A stretch of DNA of 64,000 bases, from NCBI RefSeq assembly GCF_002162375.1, contig NZ_CP021425.1:4233001-4297000 (forward strand), in the 5' to 3' direction. The translations under genes were made by a program, and so were the position numbers. This DNA comes from Oleiphilus messinensis (GTDB lineage Bacteria > Pseudomonadota > Gammaproteobacteria > Pseudomonadales > Oleiphilaceae). Under the pieces are notes generated by a model. It was not told the DNA's origin and made no database searches. It was given only the letters and a program-made list of their open reading frames with translations. Positions 1 through 9,221 of this stretch are shown here, one piece after another; positions within the stretch are counted from its first letter, which is position 1, and each line of letters opens with the position of its first letter.

Positions 1-84
1 GTTTATTTTTTTATTGAAAATACGGTTGAAGTATTTGACTATAATGAATCTGGGACGTTTTACAATCGACTCTATCAACGCTGA
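1..84 (+). CDS. C-terminal end of a truncated unknown gene
   Basis: An open frame runs from the first base to a TGA at 82-84 and encodes 27 residues ending in NESGTFYNRLYQR. The mixed, protein-like composition (several F, Y, E, N) suggests the tail of a real gene that starts outside the window. A second frame over the same bases also reads through to a stop at about 86-88, so the assignment is not certain. No family can be named from so short a piece. Confidence 0.35.
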   Translation, partial: VYFFIENTVEVFDYNESGTFYNRLYQR

Positions 85-312
85 ATAAGTGTTTTGAATC
101 GAAGGCTTGTAAAACCTGTTTCAGACCCTATAAACAGAGTCTGCTTCTGTCATAAATTCAAGAAACTGAACGACCAAACAACAAGCAATTAAAAATCGAT
201 TTCTTTACAAATTGTCTACACGCAACCCCGAATCGGCATGTGTGTCTCAATGGTGATCTACTCCGGTCAGGGCAAGACAGTTTGTTTGACGTAATCAACA
301 GGGGAAAATTAC

Positions 313-714
313 ATGAACAATGTGTTTAAAATAAGCGATAAAACACCTGCTCGTATGGTGCAGGTCTCTCTGGCGTTTTCGCTGGTTAATTTCATTATCA
401 TCGGCGTAAGCCTGTACTCGATTCTGCTGTTCGCAGTATTCAGCTTCTCTGTGTACGCAACTACGCGAATCGCCGTAATTCTGACCAATTCCGAACTGCA
501 ACTGATACCCGAGCTGGAATCACTGAAGTTCCATTTACTGTTGCTCGGCGTACTGTTTATCGGTATTGCCACATTCGCCTACTCGTACCTGTTTGGTATC
601 TTTTACGCCACCGTGGCAATCATATATGCCATCTCGCCTTATGACAGAGACTGGTTACTCGGCGAATCAAAAGTTGTCGTAGTTGGCAACAAAATCGAAT
701 ATCAGAAAAACTAA
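313..714 (+). CDS. small integral membrane protein of unknown function
   Basis: I do not recognise the family. The 133-residue product has a hydrophilic N-terminus, a long hydrophobic stretch at about residues 18-48, a short polar link, and a second long hydrophobic region at about 73-108 that could hold one or two membrane segments. The C-terminus is short and polar with several charged residues. An inner-membrane location is inferred from this profile. The start is well supported by AGGGGA a few bases upstream of the ATG. The gene stands alone and a hairpin follows its stop closely. There is no motif from which to infer a function. Confidence 0.7.
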   Translation: MNNVFKISDKTPARMVQVSLAFSLVNFIIIGVSLYSILLFAVFSFSVYATTRIAVILTNSELQLIPELESLKFHLLLLGVLFIGIATFAYSYLFGIFYATVAIIYAISPYDRDWLLGESKVVVVGNKIEYQKN

Positions 715-733
715 GCACAACCTGCTTCAATCC

Positions 734-763
734 ACCGTGGCGTGTTTTGTGACGCGCCATGGT
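734..763 (+). terminator. hairpin after the small membrane protein gene
   Basis: An 11-bp stem (734-744 with 753-763, two G-U pairs, loop TTTTGTGA) lies 20 bases after the stop at 714. The following bases are T-rich but broken (AAATCTTCTCTTTCC), so it is a plausible but imperfect intrinsic terminator. Confidence 0.45.
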
Positions 764-985
764 AAATCTTCTCTTTCCATCTCAGAACTTCAGACAACGC
801 CCACTTTTTCAGGTAGTCTCCCTTGCTTCAGAATTGCATCAAGCCAATTGCAATAACTTTTTGAATCAGTTACAAAAAACCAACAATGACTTACCCGTCA
901 CTTACTGAAATTCACACAAATACCGTAGAATCAGGGGCGGTAACTTCATATTATTTCTACGTGGATTTGAGTAGTATCCCCCATT
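764..985. other. non-coding stretch, possible small RNA gene
   Basis: This is part of a 351-base gap between the membrane protein gene and the end of the FGGY kinase gene. No convincing coding frame is present; a 73-codon plus-strand frame here runs straight through the strong terminator at 986-1022 and is not credible. Because that terminator faces plus and lies about 270 bases after the last plus-strand gene, a short plus-strand transcript may begin in this stretch. I could not identify a convincing promoter. Confidence 0.25.
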
Positions 986-1022
986 TGCGGAGGAGCAGAG
1001 ATGCACCTCCGCAGTTTTTTCC
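986..1022 (+). terminator. strong intrinsic terminator, plus strand
   Basis: The perfect 8-bp stem TGCGGAGG/CCTCCGCA (986-993 with 1006-1013) is followed by GTTTTTTCC. On the minus strand there is no T run after the stem, so it serves plus-strand transcription: either the gene at 313-714 or an unannotated short RNA. Confidence 0.75.
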
Positions 1023-1065
1023 ACACTTCCCTGCCCTGCGTAACGATCTCAAAACTGCCTTTGAA

Positions 1066-2622
1066 TCAGGCGGGATATCCGGTTATCTCACGAATCGATT
1101 GATATAGCGGTTGTAGTCGCTTATACATTTTCAAATACACTTCATTGTACAAACGCTGATAAGTGCTTGAGGCTTTGGCGCCGGGTTCAAACGTTGCTCC
1201 GATACGGGTCATTGCGTTTACAGCTTGATCGAAATCCGGATGTAAATTCATACCCACGGCGGCATCCATCGCGGCCCCGAGGCCAGATGTTTCATAGGTG
1301 TGCGGACGTCGAACCGGTAAGTCGAAAATATCAGCGGTCAGCTGCAAGGCAGCATCACTTTGCGACCCGCCTCCGGAAACGTGCAAGACCTTCATCGGGA
1401 CACCGGTACATTTTTCTATTTTTTCTTTGCCTTCCCGCAGCGCATAGGCCAGCCCTTCAAGAATTGCACGATAAATATGGGCCCGGGTATGCACATCCCC
1501 GAAACCGATTATAGACCCCTTTGCCTCCGGCCCCGGCTCTCGCGCCCCTGGCGACCAATAGGGCTGAAGCATCAACCCCATTGATCCGGGAGGCACTTCG
1601 TTGACCAGTTCATCAAACAGAATTTCGGGCTCGATTCCCCGCTCCCGAGCGATAGTTTGCTCCCTGAGGCCAAACTCCTGTTTAAACCAGCTGACCATCC
1701 AGAAGCCACGATAGATCATGATCTCCGAACAATAGGTGTTGGGTATGGCAGAGGGGTAGGACGGCATAAACCGAACCGGCTCGATATAACGGGTTGTGGT
1801 TGCATTGATGGTCGCGGTTGTGCCGTAACTCATGCAGCCGATGTCGACGCGATTACCGCCGGAACCGAGTATCTCGCATGCCTTGTCTGATCCCGCCGCA
1901 ATTACGGGTAAATTTTGTGGAATGCCGGTAAATTGAGCGGCCTCCGTCGTAATACGGCCTATTTCAGCCCCCGGCGGCACCAGTTCAGGCAGCATATCGG
2001 GCCGGATCGACAGCGCCTGCCAGCGCCAATCAGATCGCGCAGCCCAGCGAAGTCGCTTGTAATCAAAAGGTAAATAGCCAACTTGTGCACCAATCGAATC
2101 CCGAAATTGCCCGGTTAATTGGTAGTTAAGATAGCCCGAGAGCAAGACATATTTATGGGTGCGTTCCCATAATTCGGGTTGCTCCAGCCGGAACCAGTTC
2201 GATTGCGCCTTTTCTTGAAACTTATTGACAATGCTGGACGCCCCTGCGAACTTCAAAGCAGTACCCCATAGACCGCTCAAAGGTTCAACACCTTCTGCCC
2301 GGCGTTGATCAAGCCATGTAATTGCCGGCCGCAATGGTGTTCCATTACGATCCAGGTTAACCACTGTTCCTCGTTGCGTCGTGACGGCAACAGCACAAAT
2401 CGAGCGCTTATCGACAACCGGGTTATCCCAGAGCTGATGGCAGGCTTTGCGCAGTGATTGCCAATAATAATCCGCATGCTGTTCAGCCCAACCGGGATGG
2501 CTCGAAAAATAAGGTTCGAGTTCAACTTTGCCTTTGGCAATTAACTCTCCATTCAGTGTGAACAACAACGCACGTACACTTTGGGTGCCATTATCGATCG
2601 TTAGAATGACGTTCTCAGGCAT
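1066..2622 (-). CDS. FGGY-family carbohydrate kinase, glycerol/polyol kinase-like
   Basis: A cytoplasmic sugar or polyol kinase of 518 residues, the usual FGGY length. The N-terminal half opens with the phosphate-binding segment LTIDNGTQSVRALLF and has the ITWLDQRR substrate-side motif. The C-terminal half carries AAGSDKACEILGSG, GTTATINATT and the adenine-side VSGGGSQSDAAL. It is the last gene of a three-gene operon: its ATG begins one base after the stop of the GlpD-type dehydrogenase gene and has GGGAG nine bases upstream. The neighbours point to glycerol or a related glyceride-derived polyol as substrate. Sequence alone does not separate glycerol kinase from xylulokinase-like members, so substrate is inferred from context. 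Confidence 0.88.
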   Translation of the reverse strand: MPENVILTIDNGTQSVRALLFTLNGELIAKGKVELEPYFSSHPGWAEQHADYYWQSLRKACHQLWDNPVVDKRSICAVAVTTQRGTVVNLDRNGTPLRPAITWLDQRRAEGVEPLSGLWGTALKFAGASSIVNKFQEKAQSNWFRLEQPELWERTHKYVLLSGYLNYQLTGQFRDSIGAQVGYLPFDYKRLRWAARSDWRWQALSIRPDMLPELVPPGAEIGRITTEAAQFTGIPQNLPVIAAGSDKACEILGSGGNRVDIGCMSYGTTATINATTTRYIEPVRFMPSYPSAIPNTYCSEIMIYRGFWMVSWFKQEFGLREQTIARERGIEPEILFDELVNEVPPGSMGLMLQPYWSPGAREPGPEAKGSIIGFGDVHTRAHIYRAILEGLAYALREGKEKIEKCTGVPMKVLHVSGGGSQSDAALQLTADIFDLPVRRPHTYETSGLGAAMDAAVGMNLHPDFDQAVNAMTRIGATFEPGAKASSTYQRLYNEVYLKMYKRLQPLYQSIREITGYPA

Positions 2623-2623
2623 G

Positions 2624-4342
2624 CTATTCTGCTCCCGGCAAAGCCGAATTCAGTATTGCTTTATCGAAATTGGCCCGTTGTCCGGGCGGGCAATAAAAAT
2701 CTCGCCACAAACGATAGTAACGCTGCTGTTGCACCCGCCATTGGGTATCATTCCACTTCAACTCCCACTGACAGATTTCACGAATTGAATCCATGATTTC
2801 TGCACCTCCGAGTTTTAACAGTAAGCCCAAGCGCGTTCTACGGAGCAACAAATCATCCAGATTGACAACATTTTCATACCGGGCGGCCCAGGAGAGTTCC
2901 GCCCATAGCGTATCGGTGTTATGCACGTTTGCCAGCTGGTGCGCTGAACCAAATTCAGCCAGAAAACGCGGTAACGCACCGCCAAACCGGCCCTGCAAAC
3001 GGGCTCGAATGCTGGCTGGCAACGTAACAGGCCATGACACTTCCTGCGAAATATCAGCTGAAGTATTTACCGGGACTGCATTGGGTTGGAATACTTCCGG
3101 TGACAACCCCAGATAAGGGGCGGCTGCAGCGAGCACATCCAGCGCGATCAAACGAAACGTGGTCAATTTACCACCCGCCACACTGATCACACCGGCATCG
3201 TCCCAAATGGAATGCTCGCGCTTTTCTTTAGAAGGATTTAATGCACCGCTGCTGACAACCGGCCTCACCCCCGAATAGCTGGCAATGGCATCACACTCTT
3301 GAATAGCGCGCCCTGGAAATTGATGATTTATCGCCTTTAACAGATAATCCACCTCTTTTTCCGAGATTGAAATATCCTGACCGGGACGGAGCTCATGGTC
3401 CAAATCTGTGGTGCCTGCCACAGTCACCCCTTCCCACGGAAACACAAAGACCGGACGTTTATCCTCTGGGTGAAAGAAACTGATTGAATAGGCAACCGGC
3501 AAGCGCCAGAATGGAAAAACAAGGTGTGAGCCCCGCAGAGGCCGGATCGCGGTTTCCTGAGTCACTTGTTCTCGCAATTGATCGGTCCAGGCCCCGGTGG
3601 CATTCACTACGGCTTTGCTAAAAACATAGCCCTCATCCGGCCCACCCAGTTCAGTTGCTTGATTTTTTAACCTGACGCAGTGCAATTGATCCACTCTATG
3701 CACTGATTCAAGGGAAAGATAGTTGAACGCCACAGCATGCTCATTGGCCTGATCAGACAAGACTCTGAAAACCAAACGGGCATCATCGACCACCGCGTCG
3801 CCAAACTCGGTGAGCCCCCGCAAACCGGATTCAGATACACCGGATGCCAGAAATCCAGCTTGCACCGGACGGTGAAATCGATGATTTCGTCGTCCCGCAA
3901 AAAAATCATAAACCGTCAAAAGGAGATTGAAAACGACAGGCCCCGGAAAAGTACGCCGGAAATGGCTCATCAAAAAGGGTAACGGATTCACCAATCCCCT
4001 TAATTCACTGAGTAACCGCTGCCGCTCCTGGACAGACTCACGGGTTAATTTGAACTGGCCACTGCCCAGATAACGCAAGCCGCCATGAACCATTTTCGAC
4101 GATTTGCTGGAAGTTCCCCAGGCGAAATCAAATTTTTCAACGAGCAGAACTTTAAGTCCTTGCCTTGATGCTTCTTGAAAGACCCCGGCTCCGGTAATGC
4201 CGCCACCGATGATCACGAGATCCCACACGGGTTGGTCAAGCAATTCGGCAGTTGGTGTCAGAAGCCCGGTTAACCGGTCCGCCCTGCACACCACACTCTT
4301 GTCAGGTTGTACACCATCATGGATCGGGCGCGACTCGGTCAT
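2624..4342 (-). CDS. glpD: FAD-dependent glycerol-3-phosphate dehydrogenase
   Basis: Oxidises sn-glycerol 3-phosphate to dihydroxyacetone phosphate and passes electrons to quinone at the inner membrane surface. The 572-residue protein has the FAD-binding GGGITG at residues 46-51 after a 40-residue leader, then the family signature SSKSSKMVHGGLRYL. Further typical motifs are VVNATGAWTD, PLRGSHLVFPF, VAGTTD, SGVRPVV and VAGGKLTTFR. It is the middle gene of the operon, 2 bases after the stop of the AGPS-like gene and 1 base before the kinase start; AGGTG lies 8 bases before its ATG. A kinase producing glycerol 3-phosphate and a dehydrogenase consuming it form a consistent pair. This may be a pathway-specific paralogue of a housekeeping GlpD. 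Confidence 0.9.
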   Translation of the reverse strand: MTESRPIHDGVQPDKSVVCRADRLTGLLTPTAELLDQPVWDLVIIGGGITGAGVFQEASRQGLKVLLVEKFDFAWGTSSKSSKMVHGGLRYLGSGQFKLTRESVQERQRLLSELRGLVNPLPFLMSHFRRTFPGPVVFNLLLTVYDFFAGRRNHRFHRPVQAGFLASGVSESGLRGLTEFGDAVVDDARLVFRVLSDQANEHAVAFNYLSLESVHRVDQLHCVRLKNQATELGGPDEGYVFSKAVVNATGAWTDQLREQVTQETAIRPLRGSHLVFPFWRLPVAYSISFFHPEDKRPVFVFPWEGVTVAGTTDLDHELRPGQDISISEKEVDYLLKAINHQFPGRAIQECDAIASYSGVRPVVSSGALNPSKEKREHSIWDDAGVISVAGGKLTTFRLIALDVLAAAAPYLGLSPEVFQPNAVPVNTSADISQEVSWPVTLPASIRARLQGRFGGALPRFLAEFGSAHQLANVHNTDTLWAELSWAARYENVVNLDDLLLRRTRLGLLLKLGGAEIMDSIREICQWELKWNDTQWRVQQQRYYRLWRDFYCPPGQRANFDKAILNSALPGAE

Positions 4343-4344
4343 TG

Positions 4345-6000
4345 TTACTGCACCTTTTTTTGTTTTTTGGCAAGCGCTTCAACGGTCGTATTTCGCGTCG
4401 TTGCAACGTTTTCAATCAAGGTTCCGGGGTTCATCAACCCTTCGGGATCGAAGGTGTTGCAAAGTGAAGTAATCGCCTGTATCCCCAGATCACCTTTTTC
4501 CACCGGTAAATAAGGGGCGTGATCTTTGCCCACGCCGTGCTGGTGGCTGATCGTGCCACGGTTTTCAACGATAATGCGCGAGGTAGAGTGCTTCATTTTC
4601 TGCCACCATTGCAGTGTTGCTTCGTAACTTTTAGCGGTACGAAACACATAGGTGGTATAGATGCTACAACCCTGACCATAGAAGTGAGACAAATGCGTGA
4701 AGACATGAACCCGCTCATCGGCCCCGTTAAGGGCATTACGCAGGTTATCCTCGATTTTATTCAGCAAATTATCGACATTATCCCAGTCCGTTGCGGTTTC
4801 CAGCGTGTCTACGACATAACCTTTATGCCAAAGTGCCTCACGCAGATAGGGCATCATGAAGCGCTTCTTCGCCCATTTGTCACCCAGTTGCGTACCCGTA
4901 TTCACACCATCAAAGGGTTTGATTAACTCTTTTACCTGCTTCAAGGCACTCTGGTATTGAGTTTTGGAACCGGTGATGCCCAGAGTGAGCATACACTTGC
5001 CCGAACTCACACCACGGGTCTTCAAATAAGTCTCAAGTAAACGAATCAGGCCTTCATGCCCGGCCAACGCCAGTTGAGTCTCGGTTTCAATTGCATTGCT
5101 GACCCGCAGCATCGAGAGCTGCACTCTGGACTGAACCAGCTTGCGAGCTGCATCCTTGGCGTTTTTAAAGCTCGGAAAGAACACCACCAGGAATCGTTCT
5201 TTCTCGGCGACTGGTGTCACGCGGACATCCACCTCGGAAATAATTCCCATACGGCCTTCAGAGCCCAGAATCATTTCCCGGATGTCAGGCCCTGCAGACG
5301 ATGCCGGGATCGTCGGCAGCGTAATCGAACCTTCCGGCGTTTCTACTCGCCCACCGGCGAAGAGCTGCTCAATTCGCCCGTAGCGCAATGACTGCTGGCC
5401 GCTGGAACGACTCGCAACCCAGCCGCCGAGTGTCGAAAGTTCAAAGCTCTGGGGAAAATGCCCCAGTGTATAGCCCCGGGCACGTAATTGAGACTCCACT
5501 TCCGGGCCTGCCGTACCGGCACCAAATCGGGCAATCAAGCTCTCCTCATTCAAATCAAGCAGCCGATTCATACGGCTCATGTCGATGGTCAGGACAGGCT
5601 TGTCGGTCTTGGGTGGATTAATATGTCCCGCGACACTGGTGCCACCGCCATAGGGAATAACATAAATATTGCGCATGGCGGCATAATCAAGCAGACGGGC
5701 AACCTCTTCAGACGTTTCCGGGAACGCCACGCCATCCGGGAATACCCCAAAATCACCACTGCGCATGGCCAACCAATCCGGCAGGCTCTGCCCTCGGGCA
5801 TGCCGAATACGGGTTTCCGCACTGGTATCGACCAGAATGTTGGGTGGGAGTCGGGATTCAGGTACCTGTGCAATCACATCATCCAGAATACAATCCGGAA
5901 GCGGTTCAGCCGTTCCGATTCGATCTGCCAGAAATTGAGTTCCATTTTCCGGCAAAGCCATGGATTTAGCTTCATCTCCCCAACCATTCCAACGACGCAT
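4345..6000 (-). CDS. FAD-binding oxidase, alkyldihydroxyacetonephosphate synthase-like
   Basis: A 551-residue flavoprotein of the vanillyl-alcohol-oxidase fold. Three features place it near alkylglycerone-phosphate synthase (AGPS) rather than plain glycolate oxidase: the N-terminal WNGWG at residues 4-8, the FAD phosphate loop PYGGGTSVAGH at about 115-126, and GTISHQHGVGK near residue 481, matching the His-rich active-site segment of AGPS. AGPS swaps the acyl group of acyl-DHAP for a fatty alcohol to form the ether bond. First gene of the operon; AGGGGA precedes its ATG. Whether it builds ether lipids, degrades alkylglycerols or oxidises another substrate cannot be decided from sequence. No acyl-DHAP-forming enzyme lies beside it. 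Confidence 0.85.
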   Translation of the reverse strand: MRRWNGWGDEAKSMALPENGTQFLADRIGTAEPLPDCILDDVIAQVPESRLPPNILVDTSAETRIRHARGQSLPDWLAMRSGDFGVFPDGVAFPETSEEVARLLDYAAMRNIYVIPYGGGTSVAGHINPPKTDKPVLTIDMSRMNRLLDLNEESLIARFGAGTAGPEVESQLRARGYTLGHFPQSFELSTLGGWVASRSSGQQSLRYGRIEQLFAGGRVETPEGSITLPTIPASSAGPDIREMILGSEGRMGIISEVDVRVTPVAEKERFLVVFFPSFKNAKDAARKLVQSRVQLSMLRVSNAIETETQLALAGHEGLIRLLETYLKTRGVSSGKCMLTLGITGSKTQYQSALKQVKELIKPFDGVNTGTQLGDKWAKKRFMMPYLREALWHKGYVVDTLETATDWDNVDNLLNKIEDNLRNALNGADERVHVFTHLSHFYGQGCSIYTTYVFRTAKSYEATLQWWQKMKHSTSRIIVENRGTISHQHGVGKDHAPYLPVEKGDLGIQAITSLCNTFDPEGLMNPGTLIENVATTRNTTVEALAKKQKKVQ

Positions 6001-6258
6001 GCAAATTCCCCTGTTTTACTTATATCTGTGCACTGCAACTGGCGTGACGGGGCTGCGAATACAGCCAACCTTAGGTTAGTACTTCATCCAGTTGCTCAAA
6101 TTGTTTTACAATAAACCCAATGGCACACATCATAACCCAAATAAAAGAACTGTCACTGACGATATGGGCCACTTCACCTCGCAAATTGCGACAACACAGG
6201 TATCGTCGGAACCCCTGACCAGACTGACAAAAATGATTAACAAACGCTCGTTTCGAAC
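6001..6258. promoter_or_regulatory. divergent promoter region, AGPS-like operon / AraC regulator
   Basis: The 258 bases separate the minus-strand three-gene operon from the plus-strand AraC-type regulator, so both promoters must lie here. AraC-family proteins usually act on such shared regions. I could not pick out a clear repeat or unambiguous -35/-10 pair. Confidence 0.5.
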
Positions 6259-7305
6259 ATGACCGATTCCAACGCTCATCAGAATGCACTGGGCTTTGCC
6301 TCCGTGCCCGCCGTCCGGCAATATCTGCGCACCGCGGAAGAAATGGATCTCGATGCCTCGGCTGCGTTAAAGGCTGCAGGTGTTCCGCCCCAGCAAATCG
6401 AAAAAGAAAATGAGCGTATTACCGGGTACCAGTTCGAAAAGTTGATTCAGAATCTGATCGAACAATCCGGTGACCCGTTATTGGGTTTGAAAAGTGGTCA
6501 ACAGGTACAACCGGGATCCTATAGTGTGTTGGGCTATATCACGATGAGTTGCGCCAATTTGCGAGAGGCCATCAGCAAAATCATACCCTATGAAAAACTG
6601 GTGGGGGATATGGGCATCACCACAATCGAAGAACACCCTCTCCATGTTTTTCTAAGATGGCAATGCGCCTACAATGACCCGCAGGTCAGACAACATATGA
6701 CAGACAATGTGCTTTGTTCCTGGTTACTTTACGCACAGTGGCTGGGAAATACCCAGCAGCACCCGGTTGCAGTGCACCTGGAGCGCCCTGCGCCTGATTT
6801 ATCAGTGGCGCAAGCCTATGAGCGGATGTTTCAGTGCCCCGTAAAATTTGCACAACCCATGAGCTGCCTGGTGATATCCAGGTCGTTGATGGAATTACCG
6901 TTAAGACAGCCGGATGCCGTACTGACCAAAACCCTAGAGGATCACGCCAAAATCAGGATGGAAAGTCTGGAAGATCCGGAAAACCGCCTCGCCATCCGGG
7001 TCCGCGCCGCAATCCGTCATCTGTTACTCCAGGGTATCACCCGAAAAGACATGGTGGCGGAACAATTACAAATGAACGCCAGAACACTGCAACGGAAACT
7101 GGCACGGGAAGATCTCAGTTATCAGCAACTCCTGGATGAAGTGAGACATGAACTGGCCAAACATTACCTGTTGCAATCCACTATGAGCATTCAGGAAATT
7201 TCAAACCGGCTCGGCTTCACTGAACCACGCTCATTTCACCGTCGTTTTAAATCCTGGTCTGGCATTACGCCTGGAGAATTTCGGGATCAGAATACAACAC
7301 GATAA
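6259..7305 (+). CDS. AraC-family transcriptional regulator (OruR/ArgR-like type)
   Basis: A 348-residue DNA-binding regulator. Residues about 20-215 match the arabinose-binding-like N-terminal domain found in regulators of lipid and amino-acid catabolism, with the typical segment SYSVLGYITMSCANLREAI. The C-terminal ~100 residues hold two helix-turn-helix units: MVAEQLQMNARTLQRKLARE, then IQEISNRLGFTEPRSFHRRF with the AraC signature. It is transcribed divergently from the AGPS-like/glpD/kinase operon and so most likely controls it, perhaps in response to a lipid-derived ligand; that part is inference. No obvious Shine-Dalgarno sequence was needed to choose the start. Confidence 0.9.
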   Translation: MTDSNAHQNALGFASVPAVRQYLRTAEEMDLDASAALKAAGVPPQQIEKENERITGYQFEKLIQNLIEQSGDPLLGLKSGQQVQPGSYSVLGYITMSCANLREAISKIIPYEKLVGDMGITTIEEHPLHVFLRWQCAYNDPQVRQHMTDNVLCSWLLYAQWLGNTQQHPVAVHLERPAPDLSVAQAYERMFQCPVKFAQPMSCLVISRSLMELPLRQPDAVLTKTLEDHAKIRMESLEDPENRLAIRVRAAIRHLLLQGITRKDMVAEQLQMNARTLQRKLAREDLSYQQLLDEVRHELAKHYLLQSTMSIQEISNRLGFTEPRSFHRRFKSWSGITPGEFRDQNTTR

Positions 7306-7433
7306 AGTAATTCCTGTCCCCGAAAACTTGCAGTATGACTACTGCGTTACTAAATTAAAAATAACCTTTTTTGGGCCTCAAGTGCGCATTGGACATGACC
7401 GGGAATGGAGTCTCACTTATCGGAGAATCCACA

Positions 7434-7671
7434 ATGTCACCTACTCACTTGTATTTCCATACGTTGCTGTTTGCAGGACGTATTGATACGATCGCAATGG
7501 ATATCAATATCTTCAAATACTACCGCGCCGACCACGGTACATGAAATCTTTCCAGCAAGCCTTTACAAGGTCGGATTTCTTGACAAAGCCATTCGGGATG
7601 AGTTCAATCAAGCACTTGAGGAGCTTCGTCAGTCAGGAAAGTATGACGCAATAATAAAAAAATATATTTAA
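7434..7671 (+). pseudogene. remnant of a family 3 solute-binding protein, frameshifted
   Basis: Two overlapping frames together give the C-terminal part of a periplasmic amino-acid-type binding protein. Frame one (7434-7544) encodes LFAGRIDTIAMDINIFKYYR and then stops. A different frame (to 7671) continues with FPASLYKVGFLDKAIRDEF and ends in LRQSGKYDAIIKKYI, the usual last helix of this family. A frameshift lies near 7520-7545. The N-terminal two-thirds of the gene is missing. The remnant ends about 40 bases before the probable left end of the IS1380-type element, and an intact relative with two such domains lies on the other side of the element. Confidence 0.75.
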
Positions 7672-7707
7672 CCCGAATATTTCATAAAAAGAGGCAAACC
7701 TTTCTTA

Positions 7708-9221
7708 ACCCACTGATATAATGGGTATTTCGCAAAAAATGCTTCGTAAGAAACTAAGAAAGGTCGCCCATGTCAGATTCTACCCCAACTCAACTTCGTT
7801 TTCCTCCTTCCGCAGGCTTTACTGTGCGCGCAGATTTCGATGGCGGAGCCATGTCATCCGATTTTGGTGCTATGCTATTACGCGGCGTTGACCACCAGGT
7901 CGGACTGATTAATCGGCTGACGGCAGCTATCAAAGATCAGCGTCACCCCTCTTACATCGATCACGATTTAGCTGACTTATTGGCACAACGCATTTACCAG
8001 ATTGGGTGCGGCTACCACGACGGCAATGATTGCAATAGCCTACGTCATGATCCCTTGTTCAAGCTTGCCATCAATCGAAAACCCGTGGAAGTCAGCGAAG
8101 CATTAGCCAGTGCGCCGACACTCTCTCGTCTTGAAAACGCGGTGACTGCCCGTGACATTTACCGCATTGCCCAGGCCTTTGTTGAACAGTTTATCGCGAG
8201 TTATGCCAGCACTCCGGCAATCATTGTATTGGACATGGATCACTCCGAAGATCAAACTCATGGCCAACAGGAATTCTCGTTTTATAATCATCATTATCGG
8301 AGCCATTGCTACTTACCGCTGTTTTTGTTTGAAGGCTTATCAGGCAAATTCATTACCGCTGTGTTACGCCCCGGTAAACGTCCCAAGGGGGCCGAAAACG
8401 CAATGATTATTAAACGGGTGGTGAAACTGCTTCGCCAACACTGGCCGGAAACTCATATCGTGCTTCGCGGCGACGGTCACTTCTCCAATCCGGAATTGAT
8501 GCAATTGGCACTGGACGATCCACATACCGACTTCATCTTTGGCCTCACCGGTAATCAGGTGCTCAAACGATTGGCCAGTCCTCACCTTGAAAACACGCGA
8601 AAACTTCATGAAACGCGATGCCACAATGCTCTCCTGTTCGATCGGGAACGACCTCAAAGCACCCGGACTTATCATGAACTCGATTATGCCGCCGGCACCT
8701 GGCCTCAATCGTTCCGAACCATTCTCAAAGCGGAAATCATGGATTTAGGCGAGAATCCCCGATTTGTAGTGACCTCTCTCACCAATACCACTCCCACTAT
8801 ACTTTACAAGGATCTGTATTGTGCGCGAGGTCAGGATGAAAATTATATTAAAATGATGAAAAACGACCTGGCCAGCGACCGGACTTCTGATCACTCATTT
8901 CTGGCTAACCATTTGCGATTGTTTTTCTCGTGTGCCGCCTATGTACTTCACCAAGTAATCCGAACTGAACTGTTGGCCAATACAGAACTGGCTACTGCTC
9001 AACCCTCCACGATCATTACCAAACTCTTTAAGATCGCTGTCCGAGTCGTACAGTATAAAGACCGTATCAAACTCCAATTGCCGAGCTGCTACCCCTTTAA
9101 ATCGATACTGCACAACATCACCGAACTATTGTATTGCGCCAAACCACCACCCGCTTTAAACCAGACGTGCTGATAAAACAATAAGCCAACAACGAAGCAT
9201 CACCTCATTAAGAGGAGGGGT
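7708..9221 (+). mobile_element. IS1380-family insertion sequence
   Basis: The element is defined by its transposase gene. The ends are estimated. ATGCTTCGT at 7739-7747 recurs inverted as ACGAAGCAT at 9192-9200. Outside these, both sides carry a short palindrome: ACCCA...TGGGT at 7708-7726 on the left and CCTC...GAGG at 9203-9215 on the right. The outer parts match only loosely and I found no clear target duplication, so the boundaries may be off by 10-20 bases. Confidence 0.6.
7770..9173 (+). CDS. IS1380-family transposase
   Basis: A 467-residue DDE transposase that cuts and rejoins the ends of its own element. It appears full length and uninterrupted. The family core is clear: first acidic residue in IIVLDMDHSEDQTHGQQEF, the following FYNHHYRSHCYLPLFLFEG, then LRPGKRP, the second acidic residue in IVLRGDGHF, and a C-terminal YCARGQDENYIKMMKND helix containing the expected glutamate. 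AAAGG lies seven bases upstream of the ATG. Because the frame is intact, the element may still be active. It sits directly after a decayed binding-protein gene. Confidence 0.93.
   Translation: MSDSTPTQLRFPPSAGFTVRADFDGGAMSSDFGAMLLRGVDHQVGLINRLTAAIKDQRHPSYIDHDLADLLAQRIYQIGCGYHDGNDCNSLRHDPLFKLAINRKPVEVSEALASAPTLSRLENAVTARDIYRIAQAFVEQFIASYASTPAIIVLDMDHSEDQTHGQQEFSFYNHHYRSHCYLPLFLFEGLSGKFITAVLRPGKRPKGAENAMIIKRVVKLLRQHWPETHIVLRGDGHFSNPELMQLALDDPHTDFIFGLTGNQVLKRLASPHLENTRKLHETRCHNALLFDRERPQSTRTYHELDYAAGTWPQSFRTILKAEIMDLGENPRFVVTSLTNTTPTILYKDLYCARGQDENYIKMMKNDLASDRTSDHSFLANHLRLFFSCAAYVLHQVIRTELLANTELATAQPSTIITKLFKIAVRVVQYKDRIKLQLPSCYPFKSILHNITELLYCAKPPPALNQTC

Noticed and set aside
886-1107. 73-codon plus-strand frame
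   Set aside because: It runs through a strong intrinsic terminator and into the end of the kinase gene; no ribosome site.
5488-6114. 208-codon frame antisense to the AGPS-like gene
   Set aside because: It lies opposite a well-supported gene with conserved motifs; composition is that of an antisense shadow.
7405-7433. Start of an intact 88-residue gene at 7405
   Set aside because: The homologous part of the product covers only the second half; the first half is in another frame, so the region is a frameshifted remnant, not a small gene.
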